From positions 1 to 8,845 of the forward strand of contig JAJNBN010000104.1 in NCBI GenBank assembly GCA_021156225.1: a DNA stretch of 8,845 bases, written 5' to 3'. Below, in pieces: positions 1-6,714 of this stretch. The number at the start of each line of letters is the position of its first letter. Position 1 is the first letter of the stretch. Source of the DNA: Verrucomicrobiota bacterium (lineage in GTDB: Bacteria; Verrucomicrobiota; Verrucomicrobiia; Limisphaerales; JAEYXS01). Made by a program: the position numbers and the translations under genes. The notes beneath the pieces were generated by a model. That model saw only the letters and a program-made list of their open reading frames with translations. It searched no databases and was not told the origin of the DNA.

Positions 1-510
1 CATAAATCTACATTTGCGGGGCATCTGATGACGCATAACACGCAGGTCTCCATCACCGCCATGGGGCTGGGACTGACGTGGGGTATCGGCACGATCGTGC
101 TCCTCTTCTACAACGGCGTCATCTTGGGCGCGGTGATTTTGGATTATGTGCGGGCGGATCAGTCCGTATTTCTGGCGGGCTGGTTGCTGCCGCACGGTTC
201 GTTTGAGATCCCCGCGATCTTGATCGCCGGACAGGCGGGCTTGTTGTTGGGCGGGGCGCTGATCGGTTGGGGGAAACGGAGCAATCTGCGGCAGCGGATG
301 CGCGAGATCGGTCCTGACCTGGTAACCCTTATCGTTGGGGTGGCTTTGTTGCTGGTGTGGGCCGGTATCATTGAAGCTTTTCTTTCCCAATACCATGAGC
401 CGGCCATTCCCTATTCCTTGAAGATCGCGTTCGGGATGCTTGAGCTTTGTCTGCTGATCTTCTACCTGTCGCGTTCTGGCCGTAATAAACCGAAGGAGGC
501 CAAGGCCTGA
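1..510 (+). CDS. SpoIIM/DUF95-family integral membrane protein, 3' part (start lies upstream of window)
   Basis: Reading frame 1 is open from the first base, and the nine codons before the ATG at 28 read HKSTFAGHL. In this family a stretch like this sits directly before the conserved core, so the ATG at 28 is probably an internal Met and the gene is cut by the window edge. Counting from that Met, hydrophobic segments lie at about residues 10-40, 60-80, 98-119 and 130-147. The family signatures are visible: an aromatic-Asn-Gly motif (FYNG, 27-30) in the first segment and LPHGSFEIPAILIAGQAG (54-71) before the second. The tail is short, basic and cytoplasmic (SRSGRNKPKEAKA). SpoIIM in Bacillus acts in engulfment with SpoIID/SpoIIP, but homologues are widespread in non-sporulating bacteria, often next to RDD genes, where the role is unknown. 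Nothing here suggests sporulation. The stop lies one base before the next ATG, so it is co-transcribed with the RDD gene. Family assignment is strong; function is unknown. Confidence 0.88.
   Translation, partial: HKSTFAGHLMTHNTQVSITAMGLGLTWGIGTIVLLFYNGVILGAVILDYVRADQSVFLAGWLLPHGSFEIPAILIAGQAGLLLGGALIGWGKRSNLRQRMREIGPDLVTLIVGVALLLVWAGIIEAFLSQYHEPAIPYSLKIAFGMLELCLLIFYLSRSGRNKPKEAKA
492..499 (+). promoter_or_regulatory. Shine-Dalgarno site of the RDD gene
   Basis: GAAGGAGG lies inside the last codons of the SpoIIM-like gene, 12 bases before the ATG at 512. It is a near-perfect anti-Shine-Dalgarno match with slightly long spacing. It supports 512 as the start and points to translation closely linked to the upstream gene. 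Confidence 0.7.
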
Positions 511-511
511 T

Positions 512-1318
512 ATGCGTACTGAACGTTTCCAACGGGTCATCATCCGGACGCCGGAGGGCATCGAGTTCTCGCTGCAACCGGCGGGTCCGGTGCCTCGCTG
601 TCTGGCGTGGGTGGTCGATCTTTTCTGCATCGGGGTGATCGCCATGGCGATAGGCTATGTGGCAGGCATGATCGCTTTCATTTCGCTGGGCTTGGGCAAA
701 GCTTTGCAGATCGTCGTTTTTTTTGTGGTCAAGCTCGGCTACGGGATAGTGTGCGAATGGTTTTTCAAGGGCCAGACGGTGGGCAAACGGCTGATGCGCC
801 TGCGGGTGGTGGACGTGCAAGGCCTGCGCTTGCGGCCGGATCAGGTGATCTTGAGAAACCTGCTGCGCATCGCGGATATGCTGCCCGGCCCTTATATGGT
901 GGGCGGGCTGGTTTCCTGGTTCAACCGTCGTGGGCAGCGGCTGGGAGATTTGGCGGCCAACACGATGGTCATCCGGCAGACCAAGGCGCTGGAGCCGAAC
1001 CTCGACCAGATGCTGGCAGGCAAGTTCAATTCGTTGAAGGAGTATCCGCATCTGGCGGCGCGCTTGCGGCAACGGATCTCGCCCAAGGAAGCGTCCATCG
1101 CGTTGCAGGCACTTTTGCGCCGCGCTGAAATGGAGCCTCAGGCCCGCATCGCGTTGTTTGATGAACTGGCGGAACAACTGCAGACGTTGACGGAGTTTCC
1201 GCCCGAAGCCACGGAAGGCCTGACCTCCGAGCAATACGTCCGCAATGTGGTGGACGTCGTTTACCGCCCCTCAGTCAGCTCGGCGACGAAACAGGCGACG
1301 GTGAGCAGCGCCTCCTGA
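512..1318 (+). CDS. RDD-family membrane protein with a helical C-terminal extension
   Basis: The 268-residue protein shows the RDD hallmarks. The first membrane segment carries Arg29 and Asp36 (PVPRCLAWVVDLF). A second membrane segment lies at about 62-82. The amphipathic stretch GQTVGKRLMRLRVVD (87-101) follows, then RNLLRIAD (115-122) and the closing motif GQRLGDLAANTMVI (141-154). Residues 160-268 form a charged, probably helical cytoplasmic extension that most short RDD proteins lack, with a Ser/Ala-rich end. RDD proteins are small membrane proteins proposed to act in transport or ion homeostasis in a few cases; most have no known role. The start is set by the GAAGGAGG site and by the one-base gap after the SpoIIM-like stop. 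This pairing recurs in bacteria, often with MoxR ATPase and DUF58 genes, but none of those follows here. A joint membrane role of the pair is inference. Confidence 0.88.
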   Translation: MRTERFQRVIIRTPEGIEFSLQPAGPVPRCLAWVVDLFCIGVIAMAIGYVAGMIAFISLGLGKALQIVVFFVVKLGYGIVCEWFFKGQTVGKRLMRLRVVDVQGLRLRPDQVILRNLLRIADMLPGPYMVGGLVSWFNRRGQRLGDLAANTMVIRQTKALEPNLDQMLAGKFNSLKEYPHLAARLRQRISPKEASIALQALLRRAEMEPQARIALFDELAEQLQTLTEFPPEATEGLTSEQYVRNVVDVVYRPSVSSATKQATVSSAS

Positions 1319-1347
1319 CCAGTGCTCGTCGCAACCGCTCACGGAGA

Positions 1348-2370
1348 CTATTTTGCTTTGCCTTCACGGAAGCCGCCCTCGCGGATCTGGCGGGAATCGA
1401 GCTGGGCGATGTTAACCCAGTCACCTTTGAGTTCCGTGACACGGTCTTGGTGGACGATCCAGTCCACGCCACCTTTGGCTTTCAGCAATACGATGGCGTC
1501 GCCGCCTTGATAGGGCATTTCCGCCGGAGTGGCTTTGCGCCAGTTGCCTTGCGTGACTCCGCGCGGGACATCGATATTCCAAGTATACTTGCCATCCGCG
1601 GTGATGATGACGGAGCCGACGTCTTTCACGCCGATCTCAGTCTGGCGGTAGATGTAGCCGTCGTTGCCTTTGTAATCCACCGTTGCGCCGATCTTGCTGA
1701 GGTTCCACTTGCCCATGAGCCACGGTTCCTTGGTAGGAGGCCCGTAATTGGCCTGGAGCGGGAAGATGATATCGGAGTGCGCTCCGAGTTTGCCGAGCTG
1801 GTTGCTGAAATCAGACAGGGTTTCGTAGCGGAAGTTCACGCCACGTTGCTTGATCATCTCGGCGAGCTCTTTCTTGATCTGCTCGCGTTGCGGGTGGGCG
1901 AAGGGCTGGTCACCCAAGCGCGTTTGAAGAAAGTTTAGCACCTCTTCCTTCGACATCAGCGGACCGTGCAATGTCCGTCGAGGAAGTTGCCTGGCTTCCG
2001 GTGCGGCGGGAGGGGTCTGAGGTTTGGCCTCCAGTGGAGGAGGAAGATTTGCTTTCGGCGGAGCAGGGGCAGTTGGCAGCTGTTTTACACCCGGATTGAA
2101 AGGGCGGATGCGTTCCCAACTGAAGGCGGTTTGTGAGCCGTCCTTGTAAAACTCATTCGGCTTCTTGCGGATGACGGGCTGCTTGCCATCGGGTGTGGCA
2201 TACATGAAGACGCCCGGTTCCCACAGATCTTGGGCTGGTGATTCCAGATACTCAATCTTGTCGCCGGGTTTATACTTGTCGGCTTGAGCAAAGGCGATAC
2301 CGGCAACGCTCAGCATGGAGACGGCGGCTGAGAGATGGATCAACAACCTTGTAAGTGAGACAGTTTTCAT
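1348..2370 (-). CDS. Secreted protein of unknown function: Tudor-like N-terminus, Pro-rich linker, lipocalin-like C-terminus
   Basis: I do not recognise a named family. Starting at the Met at 2370 (340 aa), the protein opens with a clear Sec signal peptide: MKT, a hydrophobic core at about 9-27 and a likely cleavage after AFA (26-28). Residues 31-90 (DKYKPGDKIEYL ... WEPGVFMYATPDGKQ) have the small beta-barrel look of Tudor/Agenet-like domains common in planctomycete and verrucomicrobial proteins. A Pro/Ala-rich linker spans about 94-130. A helical segment with many Lys and Glu residues lies at 138-180. Residues 215-325 (LMGKWNLSKIG ... VIITADGKYTWNI ... GNWRK) form a run of beta strands like 'minus/plus' stress or lipocalin-type domains that describe a weight or value per construct. 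A longer in-frame start at 2421 would put 17 polar residues before the signal peptide and is less likely; neither start has a good Shine-Dalgarno site. Location is probably periplasmic. Existence and export are well supported; domain names are tentative. Confidence 0.8.
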   Translation of the reverse strand: MKTVSLTRLLIHLSAAVSMLSVAGIAFAQADKYKPGDKIEYLESPAQDLWEPGVFMYATPDGKQPVIRKKPNEFYKDGSQTAFSWERIRPFNPGVKQLPTAPAPPKANLPPPLEAKPQTPPAAPEARQLPRRTLHGPLMSKEEVLNFLQTRLGDQPFAHPQREQIKKELAEMIKQRGVNFRYETLSDFSNQLGKLGAHSDIIFPLQANYGPPTKEPWLMGKWNLSKIGATVDYKGNDGYIYRQTEIGVKDVGSVIITADGKYTWNIDVPRGVTQGNWRKATPAEMPYQGGDAIVLLKAKGGVDWIVHQDRVTELKGDWVNIAQLDSRQIREGGFREGKAK

Positions 2371-2525
2371 AAGCGTGCTTTGAGCGGGTAAGCGGATGAA
2401 AACTTGCTTTGAGCGCCCCATGTGGAATGGGAGAGGACGCGTCGCCCTCCTAATTCCAAGCGCAGGATACAGATTTTAGGATAGTAGGAAAGGGCGTTGT
2501 TAGGAGATGGCGCGGCACTGGGAAA

Positions 2526-3653
2526 TCAAAACAACTCCAGCTGTTTGCCTGCTGGCCGACGAAAATGCTCGGTGCTGAGTGAAACGCGTTCGCGGTTGAA
2601 TCCGTATTTGTGCGTGGCGACCTTGAAGAGTTGCTCGATCTGCTCCGCGAATATGCCTTCGCCGGACATGCGCTTGCCCCACTCGGCATTGTTCAATTGG
2701 CCGCCCCGGATGGCGCGGATGCGGTTGAGGACTTTTTCTTTGCGATCGGGGAAATGGCGGGTGAGCCAATCCTCGAACAGATCTTTTTGCTGATAGGGCA
2801 GGCGCAGGACGACGTAGCCCGCCTGACTCGCTCCGGCTTCCGCAGCGGCCTTGAGCAGCATGGGGATCTCGTGATCGTTCAGGCCGGGGATGATGGGCGC
2901 GGTCATCACGCCTACTGGAATGCCGGCACTGCTGAGCTTCTGGATGGTATCCAAGCGGTCACGCGGTGAGGCGGTGCGCGGCTCCATCACGCGGCGCAAT
3001 TCGGCATCCAAGGTGGTGAGGGAGATGAAGACGCGGATGCAGTTGTAGCGGGCGAGTTCCTGCAGGACATCGATGTCCCGCGCGACGAGCGCGTTTTTGG
3101 TGATGATGCCCACGGGGTTGCGACATTCGGCGAGAACTTCGAGGCAACCACGCGTGATCTTCAGCTTGCGCTCCACAGGCTGGTAGCAATCCGTTACGCC
3201 GCTCATGGCGAGGCTCTGCGGTTTCCATTTGAGTTTGCCCAGCTCGGCGCGGAGAAGCTCGGGCGCATTCACCTTCACCATGATCTTGCTCTCGAAATCG
3301 AGGCCAGAAGAGAAGCCGAGATATTCGTGCGTGGGCCGCGCGTAGCAATAGATGCAACCATGCTCGCAGCCGCGATAGGGGTTCACGCTGGCGCTGAAGC
3401 CGATATCCGGGCTGTCGTTGTAAGCGATGATGGTGGCGGAATGATCCACCAGGAACTGGGTGCGGAGCAGGGTGTCGTCCTCTGGATTCCACTCCTCGTT
3501 CCGCTCCAGGTGGATCACCTCAAAGCGGTTCGTGGGGTTGCCAGCGGCACCGCGCGCGACTCGTTTTGCTGCATCCAATTGTGACGGAATAGACACTGCC
3601 GGAAGTTTCGCATGCAACGTAGCATTCGCAATGAGGAGATATTCACAAAGCAC
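2526..3653 (-). CDS. PA0069-like radical SAM protein (SplB/COG1533 group)
   Basis: The 375-residue protein carries the radical SAM cluster motif CEHGCIYC (Cys96, Cys100, Cys103; CX3CX2C), which binds a 4Fe-4S cluster used to cleave S-adenosylmethionine. Family features flank it: the N-terminal RGAAGNPTNRFE (34-45), NPYRGCEHGC (91-100) with YARPTHEYLGF just after, then SGVTDCYQP (151-159), an IITKN strand (183-187), the TAPIIPGLND segment (251-260) and the C-terminal FRRPAGKQLELF (364-375), which matches the way this family ends. It is distantly related to spore photoproduct lyase, but the family is found in non-sporulating bacteria and its substrate is unknown. The start is GTG at 3653, supported by GGAG five bases upstream; no in-frame ATG precedes the conserved region. 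It sits 134 bp downstream of the kinase gene and may have its own promoter. Assignment to the family is confident; the reaction is not known. Confidence 0.92.
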   Translation of the reverse strand: MLCEYLLIANATLHAKLPAVSIPSQLDAAKRVARGAAGNPTNRFEVIHLERNEEWNPEDDTLLRTQFLVDHSATIIAYNDSPDIGFSASVNPYRGCEHGCIYCYARPTHEYLGFSSGLDFESKIMVKVNAPELLRAELGKLKWKPQSLAMSGVTDCYQPVERKLKITRGCLEVLAECRNPVGIITKNALVARDIDVLQELARYNCIRVFISLTTLDAELRRVMEPRTASPRDRLDTIQKLSSAGIPVGVMTAPIIPGLNDHEIPMLLKAAAEAGASQAGYVVLRLPYQQKDLFEDWLTRHFPDRKEKVLNRIRAIRGGQLNNAEWGKRMSGEGIFAEQIEQLFKVATHKYGFNRERVSLSTEHFRRPAGKQLELF

Positions 3654-3657
3654 GAAT

Positions 3658-3663
3658 TCTCCG
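3658..3663 (-). promoter_or_regulatory. Shine-Dalgarno site supporting the GTG start of the radical SAM gene
   Basis: On the minus strand CGGAGA is followed by ATTC and then the GTG at 3653-3651, leaving five bases between GGAG and the start codon. Alternative in-frame GTG codons further in, such as the one at 3596, have no comparable site. Confidence 0.55.
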
Positions 3664-3761
3664 AGTTAGGGGGCTCGTCTTCGATCGAATCGGCCGGGAG
3701 GGTTATGTCGCGAAGAGAAGATGCCCAGAAATCGCTTGATGCCTTGCATTTGCGATCTCGG

Positions 3762-3784
3762 ATGCCCCTATCGTGAAGGGGCGT
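3762..3784 (-). terminator. Stem-loop just after the kinase stop codon, possible terminator without a U-tract
   Basis: GCCCC (3764-3768) pairs with GGGGC (3778-3782) around a 9-base loop, and a G-U and an A-T pair extend the stem to 7 bp. It begins three bases beyond the kinase stop codon (3788-3790) in the direction of transcription. No run of T follows on the minus strand, so intrinsic termination would be weak; it could instead protect a 3' end. Confidence 0.35.
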
Positions 3785-3787
3785 GCT

Positions 3788-6208
3788 CTAAAAGCTGCGT
3801 TCCGCCTGTTTCCATGCGGCGGCCTCGTCGGAAGGAAGCGGGCAAACCCGCATGCGGCGAAACATTATCGGCGGACCTGGTTTGTGTGTGATGGCAATGA
3901 TGCCCGAAGCATAGGCGTTCCGCAGATCGCGCGCGTCAGAGACTATTTGTCGGTTCACCCGAACCATAATTCGATTGCCAACCGCGATCACGTGAAGCTC
4001 GAACCACTCCCGATCCGCCACCGCAGACTTTTGCAACGGGGATAGCCCTGTGACAGAGCCTGTTTTCAATTCGGTATTACGAGTGTTGCTCAAGACGACA
4101 TGGTAGCCGTCCAAATCCCGCCCGGGACGACCGCCTCTGATGACCACGGCACCACCGGCGCCCGTTTCCAGCCAGACTTCAGCTTTTAACTGAAAATTGG
4201 CAAGGATGTCTTTTTCCCTCACCACCCCGACCTTGTTTCCAGAACCCACCAAGGCTCCGTCGGGAGTCCTTCGCCAGAAGCTGATATCGTTGACACCTCC
4301 TTTGGTTAAAATACCAGGCCCAAAAACGGTGTTCCAACCTTCCTCCAATTTGAAATCAACCGGCGGAACAAAACGCGTGGGTTGGTCATGAAACTTCCAG
4401 ACGGTGGCGCCAGCCGCCGCGAACACGATGGCGAACGCGATCCCTATTTTCGCCGGGCTCCAGGTCCGGAAATTGAGGGCCGGCAAGGGGGATTTGGATT
4501 GCGGAGCCATTTCCAAACCGATCCTTTCGGCGATCGCGCCAGCAGTGGCGGGGCGTTCAACGGGTTCCTTGGCCAGACAAGCGAGGATCGTGGCACTCAC
4601 CTCCGGCGGAATTTCATTGGCCAACCCCAACTCCTTTAATCTCTCCTCCAAAGCCAGCGGCGGCACATTTTGAACCTGGTTGTAGATGTCTCCCTGGTAG
4701 AATGGCGGCTGGCTGGTGAGGAGTTCGTAGAGCGTCGCTCCCAGTGCATAAATGTCATCTGATACACGAGGGACGCAGCCGTTCATCTGGTGCGGGCTCA
4801 TGTATGCCGGCGTGCCGCTACGGCCCATGTTTTGGGAAACACGGCCTTTCGAATCTGCCAGGCTTGCCGCGATCCCAAAATCCGCCAGCTTTAGTACCCC
4901 ACTTTTGGTGATCAGGATGTTCGCCGGTTTGAGATCGCGATGGACCACTTTTTGCGCATGCGCGTAACTGAGTCCGTCACACAATTGTTGCACCCACGGC
5001 TTGATCTCCGCCCACGAAAAGAGCCGGTTTTTCCGCTCCGCCTTTATGGCGTTCAAGCCGGCTCCTTCGATGAACTCCATGGAGATGAAGGGCACCGGGC
5101 CGGCATCTTCGTGCAAGTCGTGAATCCGGATGATGTTGGGATGGCTCAGCCGACGGCTTTTCCGCGCTTCCCGCCGCATATCTTCGAGCGCTTCCGGGTT
5201 GTGCGTGATATCGCGGGAAAGAAATTTGAGCGCGACCTCCTCATCCAGACGTTCGTCCCGCGCCAACCACACAATGCCCATGCCACCTTTCCCTAAAAAG
5301 CGGACCAAGGTAAACCGGTTGCCAATTTTCTGCCCTGGCTCGAACGCTCCTTCGGACGATTGGGATGTACCTTTCTTTGGCGAGGACACAGCCGACTGTT
5401 GTAGGATTTTTGGTTGCTGCTGGCCAATGATTTTGACGTCCGCAACGGGGGGCTCAGAACTCCCTTCTCCCGACTCATCTGGAAACGGCGGCGGTTGGCG
5501 GACCCGGCCGCGCGATTCGCGGGAAGCGACCCATTTGCGGAACTCTCCATACATGTTCGCGGGCTCGAAAAGCCCCAACCCGACGAGCCAAACGAACAAA
5601 ATGCCCAAGCCCGGTACGATTTCCCCCAGCATTTGCCAGTCCTTGGGTGGCGTCAATGGTCCCAGCCACTTGCTTTTGCGCACTGGCTGATGCCCGGAAG
5701 CGCTGCCGCAATGGAGTTTGAGCGTTGGCAATCCGAAAGTCTTGTCGATGGAGCCGGGTGGACTTTCGTCAAATTCATAAACCTGCCACGGGGAATCGAT
5801 GATGGTGGAAACCAGGTGCAATCCTTCCCCCTCGAATCGCTTGGCTTCGGTGGTTGTGGTGACGATGTGAGTAAAATAACGGAGGTCGACAGCCGAAACC
5901 CAGTAATTCTCCCCCAGATTTAGCAGGTAAAGGCCGCGTTCCGGTTGGCCCAGGCTGGTGCGTGTCCCATCAGGTTTTTCAATCTCCAGAACTTGGTTGG
6001 TAGCGGATAATTTGATAAATCTGGCTTCATCCGGAACCAGCCGAGCCAACTTTTTGCCCTGGTAAAGTACTGTAACGGGATGGTTGTAACCGTTAAGCGC
6101 ATAGACGTGGACAGAGGCGAGGCTTACCCGATTGACAAACCATATCAAAGCGAGAACGCCCGCGAACAACCAGCAACAAAGATAGATCCAACGATTGAGC
6201 ATGATCAT
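3788..6208 (-). CDS. Membrane Ser/Thr protein kinase with N-terminal periplasmic domain and C-terminal DUF1080-like domain
   Basis: The 806-residue protein is a Hanks-type kinase in an uncommon layout. TM1 is at about 7-25. An extracytoplasmic beta-rich region spans 26-195, with an early part (NGYNHPVTVLYQGKKLARLVPDE, given here as 39-61) that resembles PEGA-like sandwiches. TM2 is at about 197-214, and a polar Pro/Ser/Gln linker at 215-290. The kinase domain covers about 297-565, with glycine loop GKGGMGIV (306-313), Lys328, Glu347, HRDLKPAN (423-430; catalytic Asp425, Asn430), DFG (443-445) and Asp485. TM3 is at about 586-603. Residues 620-790 resemble DUF1080 (3-keto-disaccharide hydrolase family; concanavalin-like fold), with WNTVFG, ISFWRRTPDGALVGSG and GAVVIRGG. 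The kinase residues are intact, so it is probably active on cytoplasmic targets. The usual SPEQ after the activation loop reads SPHQ (His473). The start at 6208 has GGAAAGGA six bases upstream; a second ATG two codons later is also possible. Ligands and targets are unknown. Confidence 0.92.
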   Translation of the reverse strand: MIMLNRWIYLCCWLFAGVLALIWFVNRVSLASVHVYALNGYNHPVTVLYQGKKLARLVPDEARFIKLSATNQVLEIEKPDGTRTSLGQPERGLYLLNLGENYWVSAVDLRYFTHIVTTTTEAKRFEGEGLHLVSTIIDSPWQVYEFDESPPGSIDKTFGLPTLKLHCGSASGHQPVRKSKWLGPLTPPKDWQMLGEIVPGLGILFVWLVGLGLFEPANMYGEFRKWVASRESRGRVRQPPPFPDESGEGSSEPPVADVKIIGQQQPKILQQSAVSSPKKGTSQSSEGAFEPGQKIGNRFTLVRFLGKGGMGIVWLARDERLDEEVALKFLSRDITHNPEALEDMRREARKSRRLSHPNIIRIHDLHEDAGPVPFISMEFIEGAGLNAIKAERKNRLFSWAEIKPWVQQLCDGLSYAHAQKVVHRDLKPANILITKSGVLKLADFGIAASLADSKGRVSQNMGRSGTPAYMSPHQMNGCVPRVSDDIYALGATLYELLTSQPPFYQGDIYNQVQNVPPLALEERLKELGLANEIPPEVSATILACLAKEPVERPATAGAIAERIGLEMAPQSKSPLPALNFRTWSPAKIGIAFAIVFAAAGATVWKFHDQPTRFVPPVDFKLEEGWNTVFGPGILTKGGVNDISFWRRTPDGALVGSGNKVGVVREKDILANFQLKAEVWLETGAGGAVVIRGGRPGRDLDGYHVVLSNTRNTELKTGSVTGLSPLQKSAVADREWFELHVIAVGNRIMVRVNRQIVSDARDLRNAYASGIIAITHKPGPPIMFRRMRVCPLPSDEAAAWKQAERSF

Positions 6209-6214
6209 CGAAAA

Positions 6215-6222
6215 TCCTTTCC
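6215..6222 (-). promoter_or_regulatory. Shine-Dalgarno site of the kinase gene
   Basis: On the minus strand GGAAAGGA lies six bases before the ATG at 6208-6206. The spacing favours this ATG over the second in-frame ATG at 6202-6200. Confidence 0.6.
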
Positions 6223-6255
6223 AGCTAATGGCATGGGCAAGAAGGTATGCTGTGG

Positions 6256-6284
6256 TTACTATCTGTGCGTCAGAATGATGGCAA
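6256..6284 (-). promoter_or_regulatory. Possible sigma70-type promoter for the kinase gene
   Basis: On the minus strand TTGCCA (6284-6279, five of six matches to the -35 consensus) is followed after exactly 17 bases by TAGTAA (6261-6256, three of six matches to the -10). The -10 box lies about 47 bases before the start codon. The -35 and spacing are good and the -10 is poor, so this is only a candidate. Confidence 0.3.
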
Positions 6285-6567
6285 GCCTTTAAAGCCGGGC
6301 TTTGTTGCCTCAGATAAACTCGAGAGGCCAGCGCCTAGACGCCCATACCGACTTCCTGAAACCGCATGCTGCCCAGCACTTCAAAGGGCCGGGCAGACCG
6401 GTTGCGATAAACGGGAAGGTTGTAGGAAGTTTCGGCCAGGTCGTTGGGGCGACTATCCAAAGTTTTCTGCCCCAGAATATTGGCGGTAATTTACGGGGAC
6501 GCAGGCGGTCGGGGGCTCGACAACCACACTCGTAATACCTATCGGCTTGAATTTTACTCGCTCCATT

Positions 6568-6589
6568 TCCGCACGCCAACACGTGCGGA
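6568..6589. repeat. Perfect 8-bp inverted repeat with 6-base loop
   Basis: TCCGCACG (6568-6575) and CGTGCGGA (6582-6589) are exact reverse complements separated by CCAACA. No T-run follows on either strand, so it is not a standard intrinsic terminator. It could be an operator or an RNA hairpin; nothing in the sequence decides. Confidence 0.5.
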
Positions 6590-6682
6590 TAACAGTTTCT
6601 AATCTGGTAATCATGGAAGAACTGGAGGATTCGTACGGCCTGAGGACGATGACAAAGAACGGTGCGCAGACTTGACCCAGAG

Positions 6683-6707
6683 GGCGGAAGGCCGCAGTTT
6701 TTCCGCC
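6683..6707. repeat. Inverted repeat directly upstream of the tRNA-Arg gene
   Basis: GGCGGAA (6683-6689) pairs with TTCCGCC (6701-6707) around an 11-base loop, and a G-T pair can extend it by one. It ends seven bases before the tRNA, so it could form a leader hairpin in a tRNA precursor. It may also be chance. Confidence 0.4.
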
Positions 6708-6714
6708 TATTGGA

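Larger units (their letters stand above)
6209..6714. other. Gene-poor interval of about 500 bp between the kinase start and the tRNA gene
   Basis: No convincing gene is visible on either strand. The longest open frame (6310-6729, minus) begins inside the tRNA gene, is rich in Arg, Trp, Cys and Pro in the manner of chance translation, and shows no family motif. The two plus-strand frames at 6247-6489 and 6302-6535 overlap each other and look equally random. The interval holds the kinase ribosome binding site and a possible promoter. It also holds a short AAAGC-CGG-GCTTT hairpin (6291-6303) enclosed by GGCAA/TTGCC (6280-6284 and 6305-6309), and two further inverted repeats listed separately. 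Promoter or leader sequence for the tRNA is presumably near its right end, but I see no clear box. Confidence 0.6.

Noticed and set aside
28..510. ATG at 28 as the true start of a complete 160-residue protein
   Set aside because: The frame is open to base 1, the upstream codons fit the family, no ribosome binding site precedes the ATG, and SpoIIM-like proteins extend well N-terminal of this point.
368..1234. 288-codon open frame on the minus strand
   Set aside because: It lies antisense to the SpoIIM-like and RDD genes, and its His/Gln/Arg-rich product has no motif; it is a by-product of codon bias in the real genes.
1295..1332. GCGACG/CGTCGC inverted repeat across the RDD stop codon as a bidirectional terminator
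   Set aside because: The stem is 6 bp with a 26-base loop, a competing GTGAGC/GCTCAC pairing exists, and no T-run follows in the plus direction.
1447..1938. 163-codon plus-strand open frame
   Set aside because: It is antisense to the secreted-protein gene, which has a signal peptide and domain structure; this frame has neither motif nor ribosome binding site.
2371..2421. Longer start of the secreted protein at 2421
   Set aside because: It would place 17 polar and charged residues before an otherwise typical signal peptide, and it has no Shine-Dalgarno site.
5130..5690. 186-codon plus-strand open frame (and neighbours at 4940-5296 and 5414-5923)
   Set aside because: All are antisense to the kinase gene, whose catalytic motifs are unmistakable in the other strand.
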